Origin: Collinsella sp.
GTDB taxonomy: Bacteria > Actinomycetota > Coriobacteriia > Coriobacteriales > Coriobacteriaceae
Direction: 5' to 3'
Assembly: GCA_018382295.1 (NCBI GenBank)
Contig: JAGZQF010000012.1
Span: forward strand, 30,547-94,546
DNA: 64,000 nucleotides
Of this stretch, positions 49,870 through 58,000 are shown piece by piece; within the stretch, counting starts at the first letter, position 1, and every line of letters begins with the position of its first letter. The translations under genes were made by a program, and so were the position numbers. Under the pieces are notes generated by a model that was given only the letters and a program-made list of their open reading frames with translations, was not told where the DNA came from and searched no databases.

Positions 49870-50601
49870 CTAGTTGCTACGCTGGTGATAAACCTTGTAT
49901 TTAAACTGATCGGCACGAGCAACCGAGAGCGTATACTCCACAACCTCGTTTGACTCGTTATACGTTGTACGGACCAAATCGAGCACGGGCGAACCCTCGA
50001 CAATCCCCAAAAGGTGAGCATCGGTGGGACGGGCTATGCTCGCATAGAATTCCTCTTCGGCCACGCGTATCTTTTGCTGAAAGTCTTGTTCAATCACATC
50101 GTAAAGCGGCTTGCGCTCTAAGAGCGGTCGCTTCAAAGACAAAAATTGACGAACCGGTAGATAGCTGCGTTCGACCATCATGGGCATGTTGTCGGCAGAA
50201 CGAAGGCGCTTGAGCTTAAAGATGCGGTCGCCGATGCGGCATCCCATATGCTCGGCCAGATTCTTATCGGCCTCCATCTCGCAAAACTCGAGAATCGTGG
50301 TCTCTGGATCGCGACCCATCGCACGCATCTGCTCGGTAAAGCTGTAGGACTGCATAAGATTGGTTGCTTTTGCCGAACGGTCGGTCACAAAGGTGCCGCG
50401 ACCGTGCTGCCGAACCACCAGTCCCAAACGCTCCAGCTCCTGCAGAGCCAGGCGCACCGTGGTGCGCGAGAGACCATAGCGCTCCGAAAGTTCGCGCTCG
50501 GAAGGAATCATGTCACCGGCGTGATATTCGTGGCCAATCTTTTCGGTCAGAATATCGACCAGCTGATCGTACAGCGGTTGCTTGCGCGCTCCGATCGCCA
50601 T
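49870..50601 (-). CDS. GntR-family regulator, HutC/UTRA type (AgaR/NagR-like)
   Basis: A 243-residue regulator: GntR winged helix (10-75) with IPSERELSERYGLSRTTVRL and RQHGRGTFV, then a UTRA sensor domain (about 95-240; RVAEEEFYASIARPTDAHLLGI). UTRA proteins of this type bind amino-sugar phosphates (GlcNAc-6-P, GalNAc-6-P). It lies between agaS and the PTS operon, both of which carry CTGGTAGTAACCA sites, so it is their likely regulator. Ribosome site GGGAGG. Confidence 0.9.
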   Translation of the reverse strand: MAIGARKQPLYDQLVDILTEKIGHEYHAGDMIPSERELSERYGLSRTTVRLALQELERLGLVVRQHGRGTFVTDRSAKATNLMQSYSFTEQMRAMGRDPETTILEFCEMEADKNLAEHMGCRIGDRIFKLKRLRSADNMPMMVERSYLPVRQFLSLKRPLLERKPLYDVIEQDFQQKIRVAEEEFYASIARPTDAHLLGIVEGSPVLDLVRTTYNESNEVVEYTLSVARADQFKYKVYHQRSN

Positions 50602-50685
50602 CCTATCCTCCCTTTTGCTCGAATTCAGCTACTACCTAGGGTGTTTAGCATTATCTGACTGCTGCACCCGAATCATCAAGAAAAC

Positions 50686-50720
50686 AAAAGCCGCGCGCTC
50701 TTTCGAGCACGCGGCTTTTA
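50686..50720. terminator. Terminator of the mannose-family PTS operon
   Basis: AAAAGCCGCG(CG)CTC pairs with GAG(CA)CGCGGCTTTT; minus-strand reading ends in TTTTGTTTTC. Confidence 0.88.
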
Positions 50721-50785
50721 ACATACACATGGCTTAAGGGGTCGGGGTGTGAGCCGCGTAGGGACACACCCCTCAAGCTAGAGCC

Positions 50786-51868
50786 TTACCAGATGCTAGG
50801 CCAGAGACCAAGCGGGCCAGCGCCCAGGATGCCCAGGACGAAGAGCAGGAGAATGCCCTTGGTCGGGGTCCAGCTGTGCTTAGCAAACATGTAGTAAAGC
50901 AGCAGCGTAAGCATAAGCGGGACGAGCTTGGGGACGATGGTGTTGAGGGTGTCGGCAACAGAGAAGTTGACCGGATCCTCGGTAACGGTACCGTAGGTAA
51001 CGGACTCCATGCCGTTGCCCAGATCGGTGACGCCGCACTCGACAGCGTTGCCGTCAGCATCGGAAGCGGTGAGGGCGTTGCCGTCCTCATCGGTCATGGC
51101 GATGGTGCCAGCCTCGGCGGTCTCGGTGTCGATGCCCTCCATACCGGTGAAGTTCTCGGCCTCCTTCTCGGAGACGATCACGGTAGTGGCGGAGAGGCCA
51201 CGGGTGGTGCCGTTGGGGATCTCGAGGTTGATCTGGGTGCCACCCATGGTGACGACCAGGCAACCGACGACGAAGACGCCCATGATGGAAGCGGCACGCG
51301 TAAAGGCCTGCATGTTGGCGGTCAGAGCGTCAATAGCGCTGGTGCCAAGCTTGTAGGACCAGTTCATGAGCCAGAAGCGCAGAGCGAACTGGACGGCGTT
51401 GAAGATCACCAGGAAGATGATCGGCGCAGCGGCGTTGCCGTTGATGGCCATGTTGGAGGTGATGCCGGCCGTGATAGGCACGAGCGTCAGCCAGAACAGG
51501 GCGTCACCGATACCACCGAGCGGGCCCATTGCGGCGACGCGGACGGCGCGGATCGTGGGGATGTCAACCTTGTTCTGCTCGAGCGAAAGCACGATACCCA
51601 TAACAAAGGTGACGAGGAACGGGTGGGTGTTGAAGAACTCCAGGTTGTGGCTCATGGAAGCCGCGAGGTCGTTCTTGTTGGTGTGGATCTTCTCCAGACC
51701 GGGGATGATGGAGTAAAGCCAGCCAGCGGCCTGCATGCGCTCGTAGTTGAACGATGCCTGCAGGAAGCAGGAGCGCCAAGCCATCTTGTTGAGGGTCTTC
51801 TGGTCGAGCTGCGGAGCAGGAGTGAGATCCTCGTAGTGCTCCGGGATCACATACTCATTAGATGCCAT
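50786..51868 (-). CDS. PTS mannose-family EIID with extended acidic loop
   Basis: A 360-residue EIID (ManZ/AgaE family; usual length about 270-285). The conserved core reads LNKMAWRSCFLQASFNYERMQAAGW, FFNTHPFLVTFVMGI and AAMGPLGGIGDALFW, with C-terminal helices at about 195-210, 314-330 and 337-352. Between the first two of these lies an extra stretch of about 80 residues (222-303), rich in Asp, Glu, Thr and Gly, in place of the short family loop. ATG 51868 follows GGAGGTGA and overlaps the EIIC gene by 11 nt. Last gene of EIIA-YajC-EIIB-EIIC-EIID; with EIIC it forms the membrane channel. Confidence 0.9.
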   Translation of the reverse strand: MASNEYVIPEHYEDLTPAPQLDQKTLNKMAWRSCFLQASFNYERMQAAGWLYSIIPGLEKIHTNKNDLAASMSHNLEFFNTHPFLVTFVMGIVLSLEQNKVDIPTIRAVRVAAMGPLGGIGDALFWLTLVPITAGITSNMAINGNAAAPIIFLVIFNAVQFALRFWLMNWSYKLGTSAIDALTANMQAFTRAASIMGVFVVGCLVVTMGGTQINLEIPNGTTRGLSATTVIVSEKEAENFTGMEGIDTETAEAGTIAMTDEDGNALTASDADGNAVECGVTDLGNGMESVTYGTVTEDPVNFSVADTLNTIVPKLVPLMLTLLLYYMFAKHSWTPTKGILLLFVLGILGAGPLGLWPSIW

Positions 51869-52658
51869 CTTCGAAGTCACCTCCGTCAGAAACAGCTGCA
51901 CCCTTCAGCTCGGTCTGCTGCTGGAAGTCCCAGAAAGCGATGCCGAAGCCGATGAGAGCGAGGATGAGCAGAGCAGGGGTTGCCAGCGAATCGTTGGCAA
52001 CGGTGATGAGCGCGAGGCCAAAGCCCATGAGGAAGAAGCCCCACATATCGCGGTTCATCATAACCTTGAGCAGGACGGCGAAGCCGACGAAGCGCATCAT
52101 GCCGCCTGCAGCGGACAGACCGGTCTGCAGCCAAGTCGGGATGGCAGAAGCGATGGTCTGACCGATGGTAGCGCCAGCGATGAAGAACAGGGTGACGACG
52201 ACAGCGAAGATCAGGCCAAGCAGAGCCATGGCGAAGTAGTTCAGGCGCTCGATGCCCTTGGTGTCCGCGTTGTGAGCCATGTTATCGGCCGTGGACATAA
52301 GCGGGGACATAAGCGTGAAGACCAGGGTAACGCCAAGCTGGCCAAGCAGAGCGAACGGAATGGCGAGGCCGACTGCCGCGTTGGGCTCGAGGCCCGTGGC
52401 GATAGCGAGAATGGCTGCCATGATGCCGCCGATGACGGCGTTAGGCGGCTGAGCGCCTCCGATCGGCATGTTGCCGATCGTCATGAGCTGATAGGTACCA
52501 CCCACGAGAAGACCGGTGTTGAGGTCGCCAAGGATAAGACCGATGACGGCGCCGGTGACGATGGGCTGATAGAGAGACTCGAGGAAGTCAAACTGGTCGA
52601 TTGCCGCGATGAACGTAACAACGAAGACCAGAGCGATCTGGATGATCGAGTATTCCAT
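51858..52658 (-). CDS. PTS mannose-family EIIC
   Basis: A 266-residue EIIC (ManY/AgaW family) with the conserved LNTGLLVGGTYQLMTIGNMPIGGAQPPNAV region, hydrophobic helices throughout, and a short acidic tail. It is the sugar-conducting membrane subunit. Ribosome site AAAGGAGGAG. Partner of the overlapping EIID gene. Substrate inferred from context as GalNAc or a related amino sugar. Confidence 0.93.
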   Translation of the reverse strand: MEYSIIQIALVFVVTFIAAIDQFDFLESLYQPIVTGAVIGLILGDLNTGLLVGGTYQLMTIGNMPIGGAQPPNAVIGGIMAAILAIATGLEPNAAVGLAIPFALLGQLGVTLVFTLMSPLMSTADNMAHNADTKGIERLNYFAMALLGLIFAVVVTLFFIAGATIGQTIASAIPTWLQTGLSAAGGMMRFVGFAVLLKVMMNRDMWGFFLMGFGLALITVANDSLATPALLILALIGFGIAFWDFQQQTELKGAAVSDGGDFEDGI

Positions 52659-52748
52659 CTTGCTCCTCCTTTCAAAATGTATGTACGCACTTTGGATATC
52701 ACGTACAGAACGTCAGGGTTTCACTCCTGACAACGTGGATCACGAGGA

Positions 52749-53231
52749 TTACGAGAAGAGCTTGCTCGTGTCCTCAACAGGCGTGCTCGGAACGCGCCTG
52801 ATCTCCAACTCCACCCCCAATTCCTGCAGCTCTTTAAACGCAGCGACATCCTCGTCGTTAACTGCGACGGAGGTGGCGACTTGGCGCTTTCCTTCCGACA
52901 TGTGCATGTTGCCGATGTTTACCTTCTTTATAGGCACACCGCCCTTGACGAGCGTAAGCACGTCTTCCGGTGTTTCGGCCACGATGAAGATCTTCTGGCG
53001 CGGGCTCGCCTTGCCAATGACGTCGATGGTCTTCTGCAGGGAGAAGAAACGCGTAGCGACGCCGGCGGGAGCGGCCATCTTCATGAGGTTCTGGCGCATG
53101 GTGTTGGACGCCACGTCGTCGTTGGCGACGAGGATGAGGTTGGAGCCCAGAGTGGAGTTCCACTGGGTGGCAACCTGACCATGAACCAGTCGGTTATCGA
53201 TGCGGGTAAGAAGAATGTTGGGTTCTGCCAT
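52749..53231 (-). CDS. PTS mannose-family EIIB
   Basis: A 160-residue EIIB with the phosphorylatable His17 in LLTRIDNRLVHGQVATQW, GGVPIKKVNIGNMHMSEGK and LKELQELGVELEIRRVP. It relays phosphate from EIIA to the sugar. Ribosome site AAAGGAAG. Compare with the His-less paralog at 42965. Confidence 0.94.
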   Translation of the reverse strand: MAEPNILLTRIDNRLVHGQVATQWNSTLGSNLILVANDDVASNTMRQNLMKMAAPAGVATRFFSLQKTIDVIGKASPRQKIFIVAETPEDVLTLVKGGVPIKKVNIGNMHMSEGKRQVATSVAVNDEDVAAFKELQELGVELEIRRVPSTPVEDTSKLFS

Positions 53232-53267
53232 GTTGATCAGCTTCCTTTCGATATTTGCTGACGACAG

Positions 53268-53549
53268 TTACTTGATCTCCTGAATCGCGTAACGCGAAAC
53301 ATCTACGACGGCTCCGGATCGGACTTTGATCTGGACCTTCTCGCCTTCGATGCCTTTGACGGTTCCGTAGATACCGCCGGCGAAAAGAACCTCCTGACCC
53401 GGCTTGAGCTCGGTGTGCAGCTCCTTGAAGTACTTCTGCTTCTTCTTCATGTTGATTTGCGACCAGATGGTGTAAATCAAGCCCATGATGACAAGCAGGC
53501 CTAAAAGGGCGACCGAGGAGCTCAGGACGTTGGCTCCGAAATCGGCCAT
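53268..53549 (-). CDS. yajC: YajC-like small membrane protein inside the PTS operon
   Basis: A 93-residue protein with one N-terminal helix (about 8-29) followed by the YajC signature region KYFKELHTELKPGQEVLFAG minus flanks, then GIYGTVKGIEGEKVQIKVRSG. YajC is an accessory of the Sec translocon. Its ATG overlaps the EIIA stop (TAATG) and it precedes EIIB by 36 bp, so it is an integral operon member. YajC paralogs in mannose-family PTS operons are known from streptococcal glycosaminoglycan loci; a role in PTS membrane assembly or in a paired export step is speculative. Confidence 0.88.
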   Translation of the reverse strand: MADFGANVLSSSVALLGLLVIMGLIYTIWSQINMKKKQKYFKELHTELKPGQEVLFAGGIYGTVKGIEGEKVQIKVRSGAVVDVSRYAIQEIK

Positions 53550-53992
53550 TAGATGCCGTCCTCGTCGCCGAAGATATCCTCTTCCTCGGCACCAGCGACG
53601 GAGGCGACCGTCTGGGCGGTGATGCCCGTCTGGCCAACGGTCACGGCCTGCTCGCCAAGCTCGGCGAGCGTGGCATTGCCGCGGAGGAACAGGAGCTCAA
53701 TAACCATGGGAAGGTTGGTGCCAGTCAGAACCTCGACGTTGTCGACATCCTGGGCAATCATCATCGACTGGTTGAACGGGGTACCACCGAGCAAGTCGGT
53801 AAAGACGAGCACGCCATCGCACTCCTCGCGCATGGCGGTAATAGCGGCGCGGAGATCCTCACCGTAGGATGCGGCCTGATCGCCCTCAAAAGGAACGACG
53901 GTAAAAGCAGGCTGGTCGCCGGCAACCATAGCGATAGCGCTTGCAAGGCCGGGTGCGAACTGTCCATGACCGGTAAGAATAAAGCCAACCAT
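53549..53992 (-). CDS. PTS mannose-family EIIA
   Basis: A 147-residue EIIA-Man fold protein with phospho-His9 in FILTGHGQFAPGL, and VLVFTDLLGGTPFNQS and TGTNLPMVIELLF of the family. It ends in an acidic tail EEEDIFGDEDG. First gene of the operon; receives phosphate from HPr. The control region upstream (to about 54450) holds a CTGGTAGTAACCA operator and 21-bp-spaced repeats. Confidence 0.93.
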   Translation of the reverse strand: MVGFILTGHGQFAPGLASAIAMVAGDQPAFTVVPFEGDQAASYGEDLRAAITAMREECDGVLVFTDLLGGTPFNQSMMIAQDVDNVEVLTGTNLPMVIELLFLRGNATLAELGEQAVTVGQTGITAQTVASVAGAEEEDIFGDEDGI

Positions 53993-54108
53993 TCAAATTT
54001 CCCTTCCGAAGGTGTGTACGATCTGAGTCCGATGATTTTCGGAAGCCAGCGGGCACTTGCCCTTAAAGCTTCTTAGAAAGCGTTCTTTGAAGACCAGTGG
54101 TTTCTAAA

Positions 54109-54122
54109 CTGGTAGTAACCAC
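54109..54122 (+). promoter_or_regulatory. GntR/UTRA operator upstream of the PTS operon
   Basis: CTGGTAGTAACCAC, about 117 bp before the EIIA start; 13 of 14 bases match the agaS site at 49817. A related ACCAGTTAGAACCAG lies near 54389-54403. Confidence 0.65.
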
Positions 54123-54195
54123 GTGACGTGTTGTTGTCACTATATCACCCCAGAAGAGATCGCTTTCGCTGATTCAAACAGTAAAACGTTTTTGC

Positions 54196-54227
54196 ACCGC
54201 TCACGGTGATATTTCGACCGTTTACCG
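54196..54227 (+). promoter_or_regulatory. 21-bp-spaced direct repeat, PTS operon control region
   Basis: ACCGCTCACGG-N10-ACCGTTTACCG, about 205-235 bp upstream of the EIIA gene. Confidence 0.6.
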
Positions 54228-54415
54228 CTCGTTAACACTTCTACCTGCGGTTTTGAAACCGTTTCGAAACGCTTTGGCAAAAGAACGGATCTTTCCCGGT
54301 GTCTAAACAACGCAGGGCGGCTAAAAATAGCGTGTGGAAAAAATGCAGGTCATTGTGAAGATTTATGAATTGGTCTTTTTGACTTAATACCAGTTAGAAC
54401 CAGCTTCGAGATTAT

Positions 54416-54466
54416 CGGTGAACGGTAGTTTTCGACCGTTCACCGGTTATTTGCAATCGTTTTCAG
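54416..54466. promoter_or_regulatory. Second ACCGTTCACCG cluster, partly inverted
   Basis: CGGTGAACGGT-N8-ACCGTTCACCG is a perfect inverted pair (54416-54445); a weak third copy ATCGTTTTCAG follows at 21-bp spacing. Confidence 0.5.
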
Positions 54467-54655
54467 CCATTTTCCCAGATGAATTGGGGAGACCCGATGA
54501 AGCACCTGCGCGATCACGGGAAGTTTTGGCATTTGCCCTCATCCCCCGCGCGCCAAACTCCGGCATCCAAAATGAGCTAATAGCTCACGCTAATCGTTTT
54601 CAATCATCACTTACTCAGTATCCGAAATTATTTATCGTTTGTCGTTAATTCTGAT

Positions 54656-54671
54656 ATGATACAAGTATCAT
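54656..54671. promoter_or_regulatory. Palindromic operator candidate for the Xre regulator
   Basis: ATGATAC-AA-GTATCAT, a perfect 7-bp dyad ending 12 bp before the ribosome site of the DUF2975 gene. Confidence 0.55.
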
Positions 54672-54694
54672 CCAAGACATTGGTTGGAGGAGCT

Positions 54695-55333
54695 ATGATC
54701 CGCTGGAACGTATCCAAATCGAATGAAGCCATCGACCGTGAACAGGCAATAGCCAAACTGAGGAAGCTCACTCGCTACTGCAAATGGGGCACAATCTGCA
54801 CCATCGTGGCGCTCGCTCTGGCACTCCTCGCAGTCATTGCAATCGAACTTCTATTCATATTGCCTAGCCTCTCCCAAGGGTTCTGTCTCCAATCCGTAGA
54901 GCATACGGCTGGCGAAGGGCCATTTCTCGCTCTCGTCGGCGCCAACGAACAGACCCCTCTTATGCTTGTCGCGCACGACGGTCATACTGCCATAGGGAGC
55001 GGCATGATGGCATGCCTCGCGCTTGCCATCGCGCTAAGCGCATACAGGTTTTTCTCCGCCATTGAAAAGGCGGGCAGGCCCTTTGACCTCGAATGCATCC
55101 GCATACTACGTCAAATAGGACATTTGTTCCTTATCGGCGGCGCCGCCGTGAAACTTTTTGGTGCCATAGTCACAGGGCTGATACTCTCAGGATTTGGCGG
55201 TAGCTTTACGGATGCGCTTGGCGGCCAGCATCTCGACCTCTCCATGCTCTTTACAGGCCTGATTATTAGCCTGATTGCCAGCGTCTTCCAGTACGGGTGT
55301 ATCCTGCAAAAACAAGATGACGAGTTGCTCTAG
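54695..55333 (+). CDS. DUF2975-like membrane protein
   Basis: A 212-residue protein with four predicted helices (about 30-55, 108-128, 145-170 and 178-200). The downstream neighbour is a small Xre/YozG-type HTH protein, and DUF2975 membrane proteins are typically paired with such regulators; assignment rests on this pairing plus the helix pattern. ATG 54695 follows GGAGGAG; an ATG 13 codons upstream lies inside the palindromic operator. Function unknown, possibly stress or envelope sensing. Confidence 0.75.
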   Translation: MIRWNVSKSNEAIDREQAIAKLRKLTRYCKWGTICTIVALALALLAVIAIELLFILPSLSQGFCLQSVEHTAGEGPFLALVGANEQTPLMLVAHDGHTAIGSGMMACLALAIALSAYRFFSAIEKAGRPFDLECIRILRQIGHLFLIGGAAVKLFGAIVTGLILSGFGGSFTDALGGQHLDLSMLFTGLIISLIASVFQYGCILQKQDDELL

Positions 55334-55342
55334 GGGGAATCC

Positions 55343-55582
55343 ATGATTATTCTGCGGCTCGACCGCATGCTGGCCGAACGCAAGATCTCATCCAAAGAAC
55401 TTGCAGAACGCGTGGGTATCTCTCAGGTCAATATGTCGCGCATCAAGACGGGCAAAGTATCTGCCGTGCGTTTTTCAACTCTAGACGCGATATGCCGAGC
55501 ACTCGACTGCCAGCCGGGCGATGTACTGGAATATATACCTGACGATGAAGCCGATAGCCTCTTTGGGCTTAAGGATGAATAG
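55343..55582 (+). CDS. Small Xre-family HTH regulator (YozG-like)
   Basis: A 79-residue protein that is almost entirely a helix-turn-helix: MLAERKISSKELAERVGISQ, then VNMSRIKTGKVSAVRFSTLD and ICRALDCQPGDVLEYIPDD. It follows the DUF2975 gene by 9 bp with ribosome site GGGGGA, forming a two-gene unit. Likely autoregulates through the ATGATAC palindrome upstream. Confidence 0.88.
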   Translation: MIILRLDRMLAERKISSKELAERVGISQVNMSRIKTGKVSAVRFSTLDAICRALDCQPGDVLEYIPDDEADSLFGLKDE

Positions 55583-55620
55583 CCATAATTAAGCCGCCAA
55601 TCACGCCCTCAACGCAAATA

Positions 55621-55655
55621 GCCCGCTAGAACGTTGTCCGTTCTAGCGGGCTTAT
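55621..55655. terminator. Bidirectional terminator
   Basis: GCCCGCTAGAAC pairs perfectly with GTTCTAGCGGGC around GTTGTCC, between the convergent Xre and SurA-like genes. Confidence 0.85.
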
Positions 55656-55696
55656 TCAGATATTTCGGCTACGCGCTCGGTGGCTCAGACAAATCT

Positions 55697-56782
55697 TTAC
55701 GCAAACAGGCCGTAGATGCTGATGTTGGCCTTGGCGTAGAGGCCGTTAGCATACTCGGTCCACTTGGAGCTGGCGCTCGAAGCCTGCGAGGAATACTGCT
55801 GATAAGCAGTGTAATAGGCGGTCATGGCCTGCTTGTAGGTGGCGCTATCGGCCGTAAAGGCATCATCGGCAAAGGCCTTGGCATAGGTGCTGTCGGCATC
55901 CTTCCAAGTGCCCTTCTCGCTATCCCACTCGTCGCCGGCAAGGTTGATGATGTAGTCGGCGTAGTCCTTGCTCGCGGTCTCCTCGTTGCCGTCAGCAGGC
56001 TCGGTCGGGGCGGTCGGCATGCTTGCGGAGCTATCGCCCACCTTCTTCTTGTAGAGCTTCTGCAGCGTCGCAGACTGGCGGACGATCTGCTTGGCCTGGT
56101 CCTTGGACACGCCGTACTGTGTGGCCATGGTCTTGTAGTCGGAGGTGCCGATGGAATCCTCGGCGTACTGCTTCATCTCCTTGGAAGAGACGGTAATGCC
56201 CTCGTCCTCGGCAGCGTCCAGCAGAATCTGGTTGCGCACGTAGGACAGGATAACGTCGGCAGACGGTGCGGTGTAGTTGCCGTCGTCGTCCTTGACGGTG
56301 TCGAGGCTATACTGGCTCTCGATGGCCTCGCGCGCGGTGATGTCGCTCTTCTTGCCGTTGTAGCTATAGCTTGCCACGGTCGAATCGAGCTGGTCCTCGG
56401 TCAGGGTCGCCGAGCCGACGCCCTTGCCGCCAAAACCACCGTTGCCGATAAAGAAGCCGACCACAGCAGCGATCACGATAGCGACCACAAAGGCGGCAAT
56501 CATCGTCTTCTTGTGCTTGCAAGCGTGGTTGTCCACGTCGGAGTCGTCGTCCTCGTCCTGCTCCTCGGGCATCAGATTCTCGTCGGCGGCGTCCGCGGCG
56601 ATCTTTGCCTCCAGGCGAGCGTCCTCCTCCTCGGCGGTCGTGCCGGCGGCAATATGCTCGGCAGACGTGCCGGCGACCAGGTCGATCTTCTCGTCCTCAT
56701 CACCGTCGGGGCCTTCGCCGCGCTCGATGATCTGGATGCCGTCGATCTCGTCCTTCTCGTCCTTCTTTTGAATCAGACCCAT
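55697..56782 (-). CDS. Membrane-anchored SurA/PrsA N-domain-like protein
   Basis: A 361-residue protein. Residues 1-90 form a very acidic cytoplasmic region (EEEDARLEAKIAADAADEN, PEEQDEDDDSDVD), then one helix at about 92-115 (MIAAFVVAIVIAAVVGFFIG). The extracytoplasmic part includes a segment like the SurA/trigger-type N-domain (SADVILSYVRNQILLDAAEDEG, then VSKDQAKQIVRQSATLQKLY). No PPIase parvulin core is evident. A periplasmic or surface foldase-like role is a tentative inference. Ribosome site AAGGAGT. Stands alone. Confidence 0.65.
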   Translation of the reverse strand: MGLIQKKDEKDEIDGIQIIERGEGPDGDEDEKIDLVAGTSAEHIAAGTTAEEEDARLEAKIAADAADENLMPEEQDEDDDSDVDNHACKHKKTMIAAFVVAIVIAAVVGFFIGNGGFGGKGVGSATLTEDQLDSTVASYSYNGKKSDITAREAIESQYSLDTVKDDDGNYTAPSADVILSYVRNQILLDAAEDEGITVSSKEMKQYAEDSIGTSDYKTMATQYGVSKDQAKQIVRQSATLQKLYKKKVGDSSASMPTAPTEPADGNEETASKDYADYIINLAGDEWDSEKGTWKDADSTYAKAFADDAFTADSATYKQAMTAYYTAYQQYSSQASSASSKWTEYANGLYAKANISIYGLFA

Positions 56783-56820
56783 AGTCAGCTACTCCTTATT
56801 GGGAACACAATCCCTCATAG

Positions 56821-56849
56821 AATACGCCCGACGAGGCGCCGGGCGTATT
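56821..56849 (-). terminator. Terminator of isocitrate dehydrogenase gene
   Basis: AATACGCCCG pairs with CGGGCGTATT around ACGAGGCGC; read on the minus strand it is followed by CTATGAGGG, so the T-run is weak. Confidence 0.5.
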
Positions 56850-56908
56850 GATTCTTAGGTTATACGCAAACACTTAAGTACTATTTAGGCGTTTGCAGCC
56901 TGTATGTC

Positions 56909-57994
56909 TTAGGCCAGGTGCTCAATAACGGCATCAGCAAAGGCCTGCGTACCCACCGCGCCCTCGACAGAACCGGTCTGGGCACGACGTACGTCGCCGG
57001 TAACCCGCTTACCCTCGTCGAGCGTGGCAGATACGGCGGCACGAATGCGATTGGCCGCATCGTTCTCGCCCAGATGATCGAGCATCATAGCCGCAGACAG
57101 AATCTCGGCCGTGGGGTTGGCGATATCCTGGCCCGCGATATCGGGCGCGGAGCCGTGCGTTGCCTCAAAGATGGCGCAGTCGGCACCGATGTTGGAACCC
57201 GGAGCCATACCCAGTCCACCCACCAGGCCAGCGCACAGATCGCTGACGATATCGCCGTACAGGTTGGGCAGCACCAGGACATCGAAGTCGTTGGGGTTCT
57301 GGACCAGGCCCATGCAGGTGGCGTCGACGATCTTGTCGTTGAACTCGATATCGGGATAGTTGGCGGCCACCTCGCGCGCCACGCGCAGGAACAGGCCGTC
57401 GGTCGCCTTCATGATGTTTGCCTTGTGCACGGCCGTCACCTTTTTACGGCCGCAGCGGCGGGCATATTCAAAGGCATACTCCACAATGCGGCGGCTCTTG
57501 GCGATAGAGATCGGCTTGATCGAGATCGCGGAATCGGCGGCGAAGGCCTTTTGACCCGAACGCTCGATGAGCTGCGAGAGCTCCTCGACCTCGGCAGCGC
57601 CCTCATCGAACTCGATGCCGGCGTAGAGGTCCTCGGTGTTCTCACGCACGATTACCAGGTCGACATCGCGGAAGCGCGAGCCGTCGCCCGGCTGCGACAG
57701 GCAGGGGCGCACGCACGCGTACAGGTCGAAATGCTTGCGCAGGGCCACGTTGACGCTGCGGAAGCCCGTGCCGACCGGCGTGGTGATGGGGCCCTTGATG
57801 GCAACCTTGGTCTCGGCGACCGCATCGAGCACATGCTGGGGCAGCGGCGTGCCAAACTCGTCCATGACGCCGGCGCCGGCCTCCTGGACGTTCCAGTTGA
57901 TCTGGACACCGGTGGCCTCGACTACGCGGCGCATGGCCTGCGTAATCTCGGGACCGATACCGTCACCGGGAATCAGGACTACATCGTGCGCCAT
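56909..57994 (-). CDS. icd: NAD(P)-dependent isocitrate dehydrogenase (isocitrate/isopropylmalate DH family)
   Basis: A 361-residue beta-decarboxylating dehydrogenase: IPGDGIGPEITQAMR, substrate loop TPVGTGFRSVNVALRKHFDLY, RENTEDLYAGIEF, KANIMKATDG, and NLYGDIVSDLCAGLVGGLG with metal-binding Asp residues, then FEATHGSAPDIAGQDIANP. The short length and GTGFRSVNVALRK loop fit the NAD-type isocitrate dehydrogenase group and not IPMDH. Ribosome site GAGGAG. It is the first of two closely spaced minus-strand genes after the HEAT-protein gene (6 bp apart). Confidence 0.9.
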   Translation of the reverse strand: MAHDVVLIPGDGIGPEITQAMRRVVEATGVQINWNVQEAGAGVMDEFGTPLPQHVLDAVAETKVAIKGPITTPVGTGFRSVNVALRKHFDLYACVRPCLSQPGDGSRFRDVDLVIVRENTEDLYAGIEFDEGAAEVEELSQLIERSGQKAFAADSAISIKPISIAKSRRIVEYAFEYARRCGRKKVTAVHKANIMKATDGLFLRVAREVAANYPDIEFNDKIVDATCMGLVQNPNDFDVLVLPNLYGDIVSDLCAGLVGGLGMAPGSNIGADCAIFEATHGSAPDIAGQDIANPTAEILSAAMMLDHLGENDAANRIRAAVSATLDEGKRVTGDVRRAQTGSVEGAVGTQAFADAVIEHLA

Positions 57995-58000
57995 AATCTG

